A stretch of 64,000 nt of DNA, taken from positions 62,001 to 126,000 of the forward strand of contig NZ_OY771649.1 in the NCBI RefSeq assembly GCF_963674925.1, given 5' to 3'. Each line of letters starts with the position of its first letter. Positions within the stretch are counted from its first letter, which is position 1. Shown one piece after another: positions 45,032 through 54,420 of the stretch. The stretch is from an uncultured Draconibacterium sp. (GTDB taxonomy: Bacteria > Bacteroidota > Bacteroidia > Bacteroidales > Prolixibacteraceae). The notes below the pieces were generated by a model, which did not search any database, was not told the DNA's origin, and saw nothing but the letters and a program-made list of their open reading frames with translations. Both the position numbers and the translations under genes were made by a program.

Positions 45032-46096
45032 CTATTGCTTTTCAATGAGACTATGATAACAATTTAGATAATTGGCAGCTGTATTTTTAATATCAAAATT
45101 TTCTTTAACATATAAGTAAGCCATATTTGTTTTTTTTATGTATTCCTTATAGTTGGTCATATAAAGGTTATATAATTCACATATTTTTTCGGCCAAATCG
45201 TTAATGTCTTCACTTTTAAATAAGTAGCCATAATTTCCATTACCAATGATCTCATTTGGTCCGTCAATATTTGAAGCAAGAACAGGTACTTTAGCAAACA
45301 TGGCTTCTATAATAGTCAAGCCAAAGCCCTCATATCTTGACGGTTGGATAAGTAAATCATAACTTTGCAGTTTATTATGAATTGTGTCCCGGGTTTGTTC
45401 TCCTAAAAGGAATATATGTTCCTGTAAATTTGCTTCATGAATCATTTTCCCCAGATACTCTTTTGAATTACCAGCTCCGATGAAGTCAACTATAATTTCG
45501 AATTGTAGGTTTTGCTCAAGTACTTTCTCAAGTGCCTTTATTATCAGGTCTTGTCCTTTCTTTATATGTTCCAATCTGCTAATAACAACTATTTTAAATT
45601 TTGAAGATTTCGTATGTTGCCGTCCTGTTTTAATACAACGAGCATCTATACCATTGTAAACAGTTTTTACAGGAATAGAATTATCTTTCTTTTTTATATC
45701 CTGATTAACTGCATTCGATATTGCACAAATTAAATTATATTTTTTATACTCTTTTACTGGATAACCTATATCATGAACGGTTAATAATTTTGGTATTGAA
45801 TTAAAGATCACTCTGGCAATGTTTGCATTATGGCAATGAAGTATAGAAGGTTTAATACACCATATAATTATGTTGAGTTTTAAAATGGACCAGAGCGAAA
45901 ATGAACCTTCCGTTCTTCCGATTCGATAAACTGTTATCCTTTTATCAAGTTTTTTTAAGACAGTTTCTTCTATTTTCGAATTTATAACGACTAGTGATGT
46001 TTTATTGAATTTTATCTGTTGATTCATAATATCCATTAACATAGTATCTATTCCTCCTGTCGTTATAGAGAAGTTAATGTGTACAATATGATCCAT
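45032..46096 (-). CDS. GT4-type glycosyltransferase
   Basis: A 354-residue GT-B enzyme: N-terminal HINFSITTGGIDTMLMDIMN (6-25, the GG loop), and C-terminal VVISRLEHIKKGQDLIIKAL (170-190) and LLIQPSRYEGFGLTIIEAMF (250-270) with the E-x7-E motif common to GT4 retaining enzymes. Sugar specificity is unknown. It lies 64 bp from the acetyltransferase gene upstream and 140 bp from the gene downstream. Confidence 0.9.
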   Translation of the reverse strand: MDHIVHINFSITTGGIDTMLMDIMNQQIKFNKTSLVVINSKIEETVLKKLDKRITVYRIGRTEGSFSLWSILKLNIIIWCIKPSILHCHNANIARVIFNSIPKLLTVHDIGYPVKEYKKYNLICAISNAVNQDIKKKDNSIPVKTVYNGIDARCIKTGRQHTKSSKFKIVVISRLEHIKKGQDLIIKALEKVLEQNLQFEIIVDFIGAGNSKEYLGKMIHEANLQEHIFLLGEQTRDTIHNKLQSYDLLIQPSRYEGFGLTIIEAMFAKVPVLASNIDGPNEIIGNGNYGYLFKSEDINDLAEKICELYNLYMTNYKEYIKKTNMAYLYVKENFDIKNTAANYLNCYHSLIEKQ

Positions 46097-46160
46097 AAGA
46101 GTTAAAGATTTAGGTTTTGTTTTCTATGATCTGTTCTATGCATAGTATAAAACGAATCCC

Positions 46161-46733
46161 TCAGGAACGAATCCCTAGTTCTCTAAAAGATGAACCAACA
46201 ACAGTTGTATTTGCGGGGATGCTTTTGGTAACAACAGTACCGGCACCTATAGTTACGTTATCCCCCACAGTAATTCCACCTATTATAATAGCTCCAGCAT
46301 AAATCCGAACATTATTCCCAATAATTGGTTTTCCTCCATTACCATGGCCAATTGTAACTTGCTGGTAGATCTGACAATTTTCACCAATTTTTTTCGCGTT
46401 AATTATAGTTGAGAAACCATGGACTATAAGAATGCCATATCCAATGTCTTTACTTTTAGTGGTGATATATAATGAATCAAGCCTAGGGAATAGAAGATAT
46501 ATTAATATTTTCTTCCAGCCTGATAATCGTAATGTTAAAATATTTCGATATTCCTTGTGGAAAATCAACAGATTAATGAAGGCAAGCAAGTTACTCTTTG
46601 AGAATTTTTGAGCCCTATCCCCATAACTCAGGAATGAATTTAAATCTGAGGATATTGTGTTTTTTTCTAATGTATAAACTAAATATGCAAACAATAAACG
46701 AGGAATGTTTATGATATAGAGAAGTACTTTCAT
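46161..46733 (-). CDS. Serine acetyltransferase-like hexapeptide protein
   Basis: A 190-residue protein with an N-terminal helical region and a C-terminal left-handed beta helix: GYGILIVHGFSTIINAKKIG, YQQVTIGHGNGG, and IIGGITVGDNVTIGAGTVV. The layout is that of CysE-type serine O-acetyltransferases used within capsule loci as sugar O-acetyltransferases. A role in acetylating the repeat unit is more likely than cysteine synthesis, judging by location. It overlaps the pyruvyltransferase gene by 4 bp. Confidence 0.85.
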   Translation of the reverse strand: MKVLLYIINIPRLLFAYLVYTLEKNTISSDLNSFLSYGDRAQKFSKSNLLAFINLLIFHKEYRNILTLRLSGWKKILIYLLFPRLDSLYITTKSKDIGYGILIVHGFSTIINAKKIGENCQIYQQVTIGHGNGGKPIIGNNVRIYAGAIIIGGITVGDNVTIGAGTVVTKSIPANTTVVGSSFRELGIRS

Positions 46734-47875
46734 AAAAATATTTTTTTTAAATACTCTAAGGATTTTTGTTCTTCTTCTTTCCTTATAATTTCAATTTGCT
46801 CGTTATCAATCTGAAATATATTTTCAGTAAATGTAAAATCATCAAAAGATTGTACTTTTCTATTTCTCAGATTAAAAATACTAAGTATGTTATCTATGCG
46901 ACTTGTCCGATTATTGGTTTTTAAAAGAGTAGCAGTAAAAGGAACTCCAAAATTGATACAAAAAGAAATTCCGTGGAAAGAATTAGTAACCATGTATGAA
47001 GCATTTAATATTAATTCTAAAAATTCCTGTGGACCTACTCCCCATTGTGTAGTTATACCACTAATATTAATATCATTGTAATTTCTTCCAATCTGTATAA
47101 CCTCAAAACCAGTTTGCTTATTAATTTCTTTGCAAATTTTTAATGATTCAGGAGCTTCATTTCCAAGAGTATAACTTAAAATATATGGTTTACATTCTTT
47201 TAACCTAAGATTTAATTTACTAATCCATTCATCCTTGCAGAAAAGAAAAGTTGGATCAATATGTTGTGATACAAAGTTACCTTTGCTGTCTTTCAATTTC
47301 GTCAAACCTTCAATTTCTCTAACTGAAATAGAAGTAAATCTTGCCAATGCCTCATTGTAACGATCTACTAACGCATCTGGAATCTTAGGAATTCCCATAC
47401 TCGCGGCATATGTATATTTCTCAATGTTACTATCGATAGACTCAAGCAAGAATGGTTGATTATCATATCGCAAGGTGGGATTAAGAACCTGATCGCTACC
47501 TACAATTATTTTATTATACCGGTTATTTAACTTTGATAATGAACAAATCGGTTTTGAATAGGTTAGATAGCTACTTTCGAATTCGTCAAATTTTGATTTA
47601 GCACTTTTAAGTTTTTTTAAGAATGGATCTCTAAACATGAAGACATTTATTAAGTATCTTCTAAATGTGTTTAATTGGTTATATATATAGTAAATAATTA
47701 TGCCAGTGGAACCAAATATATTTTTGAAAGCCTGGAGTTTTTTATCTTTCTTTTTTAAATCTATGATTTCTGTTTTAAACTTAAACTCCTTTAACTTTAA
47801 TTGTAATGCAAATAGCTGTAATGATGCTCCAAAATTATATACTTTTTGTAGTGATAAGATTCCAATTCTTTTCAT
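46730..47875 (-). CDS. Polysaccharide pyruvyl transferase family protein
   Basis: A 381-residue enzyme of the CsaB/WcaK/ExoV family, which transfers pyruvate from phosphoenolpyruvate as a ketal to sugars. Family marks are GILSLQKVYNFGASLQLFAL (4-23), IIVGSDQVLNP (134-144), and VTNSFHGISFCINFGVPF (about 312-329). A pyruvate ketal would add a negative charge to the glycan. It lies 6 bp after the nitroreductase-like gene. Confidence 0.92.
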   Translation of the reverse strand: MKRIGILSLQKVYNFGASLQLFALQLKLKEFKFKTEIIDLKKKDKKLQAFKNIFGSTGIIIYYIYNQLNTFRRYLINVFMFRDPFLKKLKSAKSKFDEFESSYLTYSKPICSLSKLNNRYNKIIVGSDQVLNPTLRYDNQPFLLESIDSNIEKYTYAASMGIPKIPDALVDRYNEALARFTSISVREIEGLTKLKDSKGNFVSQHIDPTFLFCKDEWISKLNLRLKECKPYILSYTLGNEAPESLKICKEINKQTGFEVIQIGRNYNDINISGITTQWGVGPQEFLELILNASYMVTNSFHGISFCINFGVPFTATLLKTNNRTSRIDNILSIFNLRNRKVQSFDDFTFTENIFQIDNEQIEIIRKEEEQKSLEYLKKIFL

Positions 47876-47881
47876 AGTTAC

Positions 47882-48883
47882 TTAGTTGTGAAAAAAAGTT
47901 ACCTGGCTGGCTTTTTTCTTTAATGAAATTGGGACTAAGACGTTATCAGGGAAATAACCAAAGGTTACAATCGCAATTATAACTTCGTTTGAGGGAATAT
48001 TCGCGATTTGATGCATTTGATTATTTCTTTTAGAGTCTACTCCCCAATTTAGAATACAAGAACCTATTTGATAGTAATGAAAAGCATACACTAAATTCAT
48101 TAGGTATATTCCACCATCCACGTAGTTCATATTTCTTTCGTTCTTAGATTTAAATCCACTCAGATCTGTAGAAACTATCATTACATTTCTTACATATTCT
48201 CCAAAACCCCTGTTTCCATTTTGCAGTGAAAGAATGTCTTTTATTTGTTGTGGGTCCTGATATACATGAATCTTGGTAGGTTGCCTGTTACAAGATGACG
48301 GAACAGTTTGTGAGAGTTCAATTACTTTGTTAATTGTTGAAATATCTACAGTTTTGTCTTGATAATTGCGAAGTGTTGATCTTGAAAAGGCAAAATCATA
48401 AAAATTTAAGTTAGAAATTTCTTGTATCGCTTCTTTAGTTACTATTTTCTGCTTGCAAATAGGTGTTTGATCTAATCTACTTGTGAGGTTATTTATCATT
48501 TTTTTTACTAGGTCATCAATAGCAAAGTTTAGTTCCTCATGCACTTTTAGATATTCAACCAATACACCTATTGCATGTCTAACCTGAGGTTCGTCAGAAC
48601 CGTATAGATCGATGAAAACATCGCATTTTTGACATAAAAATATGAGACGCTCTTTGCCAAAGCCTAATTTCATTTTTGGCATGGTAAGCCCCTTCTCAAT
48701 AATATGATAAGATAAAATTATGGTTGCAATCCGACTATTTTTACTTTTATCAAAGCTATTTGTATTCGAATATCTTAAATATTTGCAGCCATCATAAATG
48801 AAGTTATATAGTATAATTATACTTCTTGCAATCCGAACGAGAAATCGTCCGATGTTGGTCTTTTTAATATTTGTGATGATCAT
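47882..48883 (-). CDS. Nitroreductase family protein with N-terminal extension
   Basis: A 333-residue protein: residues 1-150 form an extension with LLVRIARSIIILYNFIYDG-like and later helices of unknown role, and about 165-333 a nitroreductase fold. FMN-binding features are SRSTLRNYQDKTVD (165-178), VPSSCNRQPTKIHVY (190-205) and GSCILNWGVDS. Nitroreductase-like proteins next to pyruvyltransferases recur in capsule loci but their substrate is unknown. It overlaps the wzy gene by 20 bp, so it is clearly part of the operon. Confidence 0.85.
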   Translation of the reverse strand: MIITNIKKTNIGRFLVRIARSIIILYNFIYDGCKYLRYSNTNSFDKSKNSRIATIILSYHIIEKGLTMPKMKLGFGKERLIFLCQKCDVFIDLYGSDEPQVRHAIGVLVEYLKVHEELNFAIDDLVKKMINNLTSRLDQTPICKQKIVTKEAIQEISNLNFYDFAFSRSTLRNYQDKTVDISTINKVIELSQTVPSSCNRQPTKIHVYQDPQQIKDILSLQNGNRGFGEYVRNVMIVSTDLSGFKSKNERNMNYVDGGIYLMNLVYAFHYYQIGSCILNWGVDSKRNNQMHQIANIPSNEVIIAIVTFGYFPDNVLVPISLKKKASQVTFFHN

Positions 48884-50045
48884 TTAGATTTGAGTTTTTT
48901 TCTTCTAATAGATAAAACATAACTGAATAGATATAAAATATACCAGTTCTTAGTACTTCCGCGTTAAAAAGAAATGCATTCATTAACATATATAAAAAGA
49001 AAAGTTTCATAAACTTATCGGGTGATAAACAATAACCTTTCCATAATAACCAAAGCAAACCTATAGTAGGAACCAAACCTGCCAAAGAATAAAATCCCCA
49101 GATTCCTAGATCCACTGCAAATAATCCATCGGGTGTTTTAAAGGGAAGGGCTAAGCCATTTCCAGTAATGTACATCCATAAATGCTTTTTAATTTCTATC
49201 AAATAGTATATGGCTGCATTTATCCGAATATTTTCTGATCCAATTTCCACAGTATTCTTTTGAGCTTCTAATATTCCATTAATAATTCCCTGAATATATG
49301 GTATTTGAAGGATTCCTATAACTGCGATTAGGAGTATTAAGATAAATTGTAAATTTCGTACAGAAAAAAATGATCTTTTTTTAATAGAACTAAAGTACAA
49401 TATAAATATACACAATGATATGGCTAAGGTTATTGAACGAAATCCTTGAAGAATTATTATCACATAAAAGAACAAGGATAAGATGATATGCTTTAGTTTA
49501 AATTTTTGAAAGTATAATTCAATATAATAAAGGCACGAAATTACGACAAAAGCCATTCCGGGGATTCTCGCTCGTACTGTTCCTCGTTGTACCAAAAAGT
49601 TTTCATGTTCCAGTAAATGATTAAATAGCGGAAATGGCTTTACTACTTGTTGTGCCAACATTAAAATGGAGACAATGAAACTTAAAACAATTATTATTTG
49701 GAGAACTGTTTTTGTGTCAGGTTTTAATCTTTTTAAAAAAAAGTAGAAAAAGAATCCTAGCAGATTTAAGGTGCCAAAGAATGTTTTGTATAAGGTCAAA
49801 TTGCTATATAGCAACATGACAAATATATTAATGATTAGTCCCAAGTAAAAAACTAATATCCCTTTGTCGAATGTTGTGAGTTTGACCTTGAATCTGATGG
49901 ATAGAATGAGGTAAAGTATGATTGTTCCTATACTTGCAAGATATAATGAATTTGCAAGTGTCGTGGTCAAAATAATTAAGTCAAAGAATTTGATTCCTGA
50001 AACAAGAACCGAAAATAATAAAATAAAAAGAAGAAATCTTTTCAT
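48864..50045 (-). CDS. O-antigen/capsule polymerase-like membrane protein (Wzy candidate, module 2)
   Basis: A 393-residue polytopic protein with about ten to eleven membrane spans and a sizeable loop at about 250-320 that ends with MYITGNGLALPFKTPDG. Topology and context (adjacent to Wzx) fit an oligosaccharide repeat-unit polymerase. Sequence is very AT-rich and poorly conserved, as usual for Wzy. It overlaps its neighbours by 1 bp (wzx) and 20 bp (nitroreductase). Confidence 0.78.
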   Translation of the reverse strand: MKRFLLFILLFSVLVSGIKFFDLIILTTTLANSLYLASIGTIILYLILSIRFKVKLTTFDKGILVFYLGLIINIFVMLLYSNLTLYKTFFGTLNLLGFFFYFFLKRLKPDTKTVLQIIIVLSFIVSILMLAQQVVKPFPLFNHLLEHENFLVQRGTVRARIPGMAFVVISCLYYIELYFQKFKLKHIILSLFFYVIIILQGFRSITLAISLCIFILYFSSIKKRSFFSVRNLQFILILLIAVIGILQIPYIQGIINGILEAQKNTVEIGSENIRINAAIYYLIEIKKHLWMYITGNGLALPFKTPDGLFAVDLGIWGFYSLAGLVPTIGLLWLLWKGYCLSPDKFMKLFFLYMLMNAFLFNAEVLRTGIFYIYSVMFYLLEEKNSNLNDHHKY

Positions 50046-51514
50046 TATTGCTTACCTGTCAATTTTCTCAGTATGCTACTGATATCAATTTGTAAATATC
50101 TTTTTAAAACAAAGAAAAGAACGTAACTATTTGATAAAATTAGTATAGATCCAATAATATAATTGGATGGATACGATAATTTTGAGATGAAGAATGCTAT
50201 TATAATCATGGTGAAACACAATACAATAAGTATGATGGCTCTTTTTGAATATTTAAAATTAATTAATTTTCGAGCAAAAATAAATGTTACAGAATAATAT
50301 AAGAGATAGGCAATTAAAAAATTTATTCCTAAGTACTTAAACCCTAAATATTTTGAAATTACAATGACCAATAAATAATCAAGAACCCAAAAAGTTGCTT
50401 GCGCAGCAATGTACTGAAAGGATTTTTCTTTTGTCATTATGACATAGGAGAACGGGAAGGCTAAAAGTCTTAAACCTACACCAAGTAATTGCCATTTAAT
50501 AATAGTAATACCTTCATTAAACTCTGATGAATAAAAGAAATTTAAAACTAGTGGTGAGAAAATAAGTAATATAATAATCCCAAATGATCCCAATAGTATT
50601 GAAAATTCAACTTGCTCGTTGAGAGCAATTGACGTTTTTTTATCGTCATGAATTACTTTGGCCAGCCTTGGCATTAAATCTACTCCCATTGCTCCTAAAA
50701 TCATGCCAATATACATGTTTGAAATACTCCAACAGGATTGATAAATTCCTACTGCTTTTAAATCAAAAAAACTAATAAGAAATTTTCGAGACATAAAAGT
50801 CATTGATGAAGCTATAATTGCTGAAATACAAAAACCCATACCAACTTTTAGTAATGCTGGGAGATGTTTTTTTATACTGTGCTTTGTCGGAACAGAATAT
50901 TTGAGTTTAAGTCTTTTTACAAAATAGGAAGTCGATACAGCCGTTACTATCGCGACCATAAGGATAAAAAGGGGAATCCCTTGTTTCCCAAGAAGCAATA
51001 CAAGAAGAATAGCTGCCAATGATCCAATGATGGCACCTATAATTTGACTTATTGCAAGCCCTTTTAGTTCTCGAAGTCCATTAAGAGTGGCTATGTTAGC
51101 ATTTGAAAGATTAGTGAGAAATACAGTTAAGCCAGTAACCATTATTCCAAAGTAATGATCTTTGGATTCAAAGATGTAGTAGGAGATGCTTTTACAATAA
51201 ACAATACTAATTATAAAAATACCAAACGATAAAACAATTATTGATAATCTGAAAACATCAATAACTTGGTCTCTATTGGGTTGATTATCTGAATTCTGTG
51301 CAATTTCTTTGACGGCGCTTTTATGCATTCCCAATACAGAGAACTCTGTTGCCATTTGAATGAATGACTTGTATAGTGACCAAATTCCAAATCCAGCTGG
51401 CCCCACTATGATTGCAAGAGCCTTATTCCTTATAATATTAAATATTATTTGAATTACCTGGACACTGGCAATTAACCCTGTTGTTTTTAATATTTGTTTA
51501 TGGGAAGAACTCAT
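50045..51514 (-). CDS. Wzx-type O-antigen/capsule flippase (module 2)
   Basis: A 489-residue membrane protein of the MATE-like polysaccharide flippase family, about 12-14 spans. The N-terminal RNKALAIIVGPAGFGIWSLY segment (about 30-49) is the family hallmark of O-antigen translocases such as WzxE. It would translocate the module 2 repeat unit. It starts 1 bp after the preceding gene stop. Confidence 0.9.
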   Translation of the reverse strand: MSSSHKQILKTTGLIASVQVIQIIFNIIRNKALAIIVGPAGFGIWSLYKSFIQMATEFSVLGMHKSAVKEIAQNSDNQPNRDQVIDVFRLSIIVLSFGIFIISIVYCKSISYYIFESKDHYFGIMVTGLTVFLTNLSNANIATLNGLRELKGLAISQIIGAIIGSLAAILLVLLLGKQGIPLFILMVAIVTAVSTSYFVKRLKLKYSVPTKHSIKKHLPALLKVGMGFCISAIIASSMTFMSRKFLISFFDLKAVGIYQSCWSISNMYIGMILGAMGVDLMPRLAKVIHDDKKTSIALNEQVEFSILLGSFGIIILLIFSPLVLNFFYSSEFNEGITIIKWQLLGVGLRLLAFPFSYVIMTKEKSFQYIAAQATFWVLDYLLVIVISKYLGFKYLGINFLIAYLLYYSVTFIFARKLINFKYSKRAIILIVLCFTMIIIAFFISKLSYPSNYIIGSILILSNSYVLFFVLKRYLQIDISSILRKLTGKQ

Positions 51515-51515
51515 T

Positions 51516-52157
51516 TCAAATTATATTTAATTTGTTTTCCCATCTGTCAAATTGTTTTACTTTTTTACAAGGGCTTCCAACATAAATAAAGTTACTATCG
51601 AGGGTTCCTGTAACAAGAGATTGAGCTCCAACTATACAATTGTCTGATATATTAGATCCTTTTAACAATACACTTTTGGCTCCAATCCATACATTATCTC
51701 CGAGAATAACATCCTCATTTTGATTAATTAATTTATTGTTAACATATATGGCATGTTCGTCAGTGTCCAGTATATCACAGTTCCATGCAATTGCACAATT
51801 ATTTCCAATCGTAACTCTTTTCATACACTGAATTCTTGTATTTTCATTGATATAGGAGTTATTACCTATGGTAAATTGTGCATTTTTACCAATTACAATT
51901 TTACATCCACGATTAATAGAAACATTATTTCCAACTAAAAACAATCCATTTTTATGAATATCAAGTACTGTTGGAACTGGGACTGAAAATTTTATTCCTA
52001 TTGAAAGCTTGGCGTTCGGTGCATTAAATTTTATTTGTGCACCTTTTTTTAAATTGATTCTACTACCTCTTCCAATTAAGATGATATTTTTAAAGAGGAT
52101 TGAATATTTTAGTGTTTTATAGAGGTTTAATCTGAGTATGAGTTGTAATTTATTCAT
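51516..52157 (-). CDS. Hexapeptide-repeat acyltransferase (module 2)
   Basis: A 213-residue left-handed beta-helix protein with hexapeptide turns such as FTIGNNSYINENTRIQCMKR, VTIGNNCAIAWNCDILDTDE and VILGDNVWIGAKSVLLKGSN, ending FIYVGSPCKKVKQF. It resembles WbbJ/LacA-type O-acetyltransferases. It is the second of three such enzymes in the module. Confidence 0.88.
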   Translation of the reverse strand: MNKLQLILRLNLYKTLKYSILFKNIILIGRGSRINLKKGAQIKFNAPNAKLSIGIKFSVPVPTVLDIHKNGLFLVGNNVSINRGCKIVIGKNAQFTIGNNSYINENTRIQCMKRVTIGNNCAIAWNCDILDTDEHAIYVNNKLINQNEDVILGDNVWIGAKSVLLKGSNISDNCIVGAQSLVTGTLDSNFIYVGSPCKKVKQFDRWENKLNII

Positions 52158-52187
52158 ACAGATACAGCTTTTGTGTGTAGGCAGGGG

Positions 52188-53051
52188 CTATTTTTTGTTT
52201 TTCAATTTCTCTCTTTGGAATGCTTCTATGTCCAGAATATCTTTCTCCTTATAATTCAGTGCCTTTTGAGTAGCTTTTAAATTACGTACCAATTTTCGAA
52301 TACCTTCTGGTTCCAACGAAGCTGCATGATCTGTTCCTTTCCACGTACGGTCGAGCGTGTAATGACGTTCTATCCAGGTTGCTCCTAGCGTGTATGCTGC
52401 AATATCTATTGCAATACCTAAATGGTGTCCAGAGAATCCAATTTCTTTAACCCTGTTTCCATAATTCTCTTTTAAACGGGTAATTTCCAACAGGCATACA
52501 TCTTCAAAAGGAACCGGGTAACCAGAAGTGCAGTTGTAAAGGACAAGGTCTTTGTTACGTCTTTTGGCTTCGAAAAAGGCTACCAGTTCTTCAATTTCAT
52601 CTTTAGTCGTCATACCGGTAGAGGCATGAATTTCTCCGTTATAGTTATCACACAACCAACCCAACATTTCGTAATTGTTGTTACAGGCTGAAGGGATTTT
52701 AATGAGTTCCGGTTCCAGAGACGCAATTTCCTTAGCAGAAGTTAAATCCCAGGTTGATGTAGAATAGGTTATTCCCAATTCTTTGCAATACTCCTTGAGT
52801 TCCCGGTTTTGTTCCAAGTCAAACTCCAGGTATTCGCGGTGTTCACCGTAGGTATCACCATACGAATTGGCCGGATTAGGGTGGGGGGCATTGTACTGCT
52901 CCTCAGTCAATAATTCCTTGTTGTTCCGTTTCTGGAATTTTACGACATCGGCATTACAGAATATCTTTGCCACTTTAATTAATTCTTTGGCAATTTCCAT
53001 ATCTCCTTTATGGTTACAGCCAATTTCTGCGATTACTTTTGCTTGTTTCAT
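52188..53051 (-). CDS. neuB: NeuB-type nonulosonic acid synthase without SAF domain
   Basis: A 287-residue TIM-barrel enzyme condensing a mannose-derived sugar with phosphoenolpyruvate. Landmarks are IAEIGCNHKGD, VKFQKRN, GDTYGEHREYLEF, HASTGMT, GFSGHHLGIAIDIAAYTLGA, and the ERHYTLDRTWKGTDHAASLE motif. That last motif and the TYGEH-type segment resemble the vertebrate 9-phosphate synthase NANS more than E. coli NeuB. The C-terminal SAF/antifreeze-like domain (about 60 residues) is missing: the protein ends soon after the barrel. I chose the ATG at 53051 (MKQAKVIAEIG) over an upstream start at 53105. The partner NeuA lies upstream. Confidence 0.9.
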   Translation of the reverse strand: MKQAKVIAEIGCNHKGDMEIAKELIKVAKIFCNADVVKFQKRNNKELLTEEQYNAPHPNPANSYGDTYGEHREYLEFDLEQNRELKEYCKELGITYSTSTWDLTSAKEIASLEPELIKIPSACNNNYEMLGWLCDNYNGEIHASTGMTTKDEIEELVAFFEAKRRNKDLVLYNCTSGYPVPFEDVCLLEITRLKENYGNRVKEIGFSGHHLGIAIDIAAYTLGATWIERHYTLDRTWKGTDHAASLEPEGIRKLVRNLKATQKALNYKEKDILDIEAFQREKLKNKK

Positions 53052-53154
53052 GATTTTAGAATTTAGACGGACCCTCCCGATTCGACAAAGCTCATCGGGA
53101 TGCATCGGCTGTGTTCTACAGCTTAGCAGAAGACCGAAGTGAGTAACTGTATTG

Positions 53155-54315
53155 TTATTGTCGTTTATTTTGATTGATAATAAATTCTACTGCTTCGCGG
53201 ATAGCCATATCGCCACCTTTGTTGTTAAGTACAATGTCGGCCACCTGTTTTACTTCGGGCAGGCCATCGTTGGGAGTAAGCCCCCAACCAACCGCACAAA
53301 GATTACATAGGTCGTTAACATCATCGCCTACATAGGCTATTTGGCTTCTTTTAATATTTTGTTCTTTACAAAAGTGGTTTAAACGTGCGAACTTGTCTTT
53401 TACTCCAAGGAAAACATGCTGGATTTGTAGCTTTTCCATACGACGTGCAACAATAGGACTGTTTTCGGAAGTAATAACAACAGGTGTAATTCCATTGTTG
53501 CGAAGTATTTCCAGTCCCATACCGTCGCGAATGGAGAATAGTTTAAATAGTTCTCCTTCTGGCGAGACAGCAACATTGCCTGGCGTGAAAACACCGTCTA
53601 CATCAAAAACCAGGTACTTGATTTGTTCTACTTTGCCCTTTAATTTTTGAAGCCGGATTTTTAATAACTCGCTAACTACAGTAAAATCCGATAACTCGTC
53701 TATTTCGGCAAGTGTATCATCGGGCATATGAACCACGCCAATTTTCCCACCCAGCCGATTTTGATTTTGTATAAAGGTTTCTTTGGTGGCAGCATACACC
53801 GCACCGTTTTCCATTAGCATGCCATTAAAATCCTGGCGACGTGGGCGGGCAAGAAAATCGTAATTAAGGCTTTCCCCTTTATCTGACCAGATAAACCGTT
53901 TGTTTTCCACTACGGTTAGGGCCGAGTCGTATTCTTCGACGGATACTTTTTGAAGGGTATTGTTAATATCCGAATGATCTGTTAAAGGAGAAGTTGCCTG
54001 TAGGAGGCAAATGATATCAAAGTCGTAATTTATTCTTTCGGCGAGTTCGAGCATAGCCATCTCTGTACTGGCGGTGTCGGTAGCACTTTCGGGGCTGCGG
54101 TACATGGTTTTTACCTTGGGCGTCCATGAGTATTCGGCTTCCACTTGTTTTAGGATGGCTTCATCATCAGTGAAGACATACACTTCATCCAAATTGGAAA
54201 AAATAGCTTCTCCGAGAGTCCACTGGTAAAGCGGACGGCCTAACATTTTTCGTTTGTTTTTTCCGGGGATTCCTTTAGATCCTGCCCGGAGTGGTATAAT
54301 TGCTATTTTTTTCAT
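53155..54315 (-). CDS. neuA: CMP-nonulosonic acid cytidylyltransferase fused to KdsC-like HAD phosphatase
   Basis: A 386-residue two-domain protein. Residues 1-225 are a NeuA-type cytidylyltransferase: IPLRAGSKGIPGKN at the start, LQATSPLT and later LARPRRQ, which activate a nonulosonic acid with CTP. Residues about 232-386 are a HAD phosphatase of KdsC type with intact motifs: DVDGV (238-242), TSEN (282-285), KDKF, and GDDVND (330-335). Vertebrate CMP-sialate synthetases also carry a KdsC-like C-terminal domain, but there it lacks phosphatase activity; here the aspartates look complete. I chose Met 7 of the longer frame because the family begins MKKIAIIPLRAG. It lies 103 bp upstream of neuB. 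Confidence 0.9.
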   Translation of the reverse strand: MKKIAIIPLRAGSKGIPGKNKRKMLGRPLYQWTLGEAIFSNLDEVYVFTDDEAILKQVEAEYSWTPKVKTMYRSPESATDTASTEMAMLELAERINYDFDIICLLQATSPLTDHSDINNTLQKVSVEEYDSALTVVENKRFIWSDKGESLNYDFLARPRRQDFNGMLMENGAVYAATKETFIQNQNRLGGKIGVVHMPDDTLAEIDELSDFTVVSELLKIRLQKLKGKVEQIKYLVFDVDGVFTPGNVAVSPEGELFKLFSIRDGMGLEILRNNGITPVVITSENSPIVARRMEKLQIQHVFLGVKDKFARLNHFCKEQNIKRSQIAYVGDDVNDLCNLCAVGWGLTPNDGLPEVKQVADIVLNNKGGDMAIREAVEFIINQNKRQ

Positions 54316-54420
54316 CTGTAGTTTTTTCAGCAAGTCTAATTTATATTTTAATTGAGCTTTATCCCCCTTATTGATACTTTCTTCTTATTCATTTAATGGA
54401 CAAAGAGTAGCAATGGAAGT

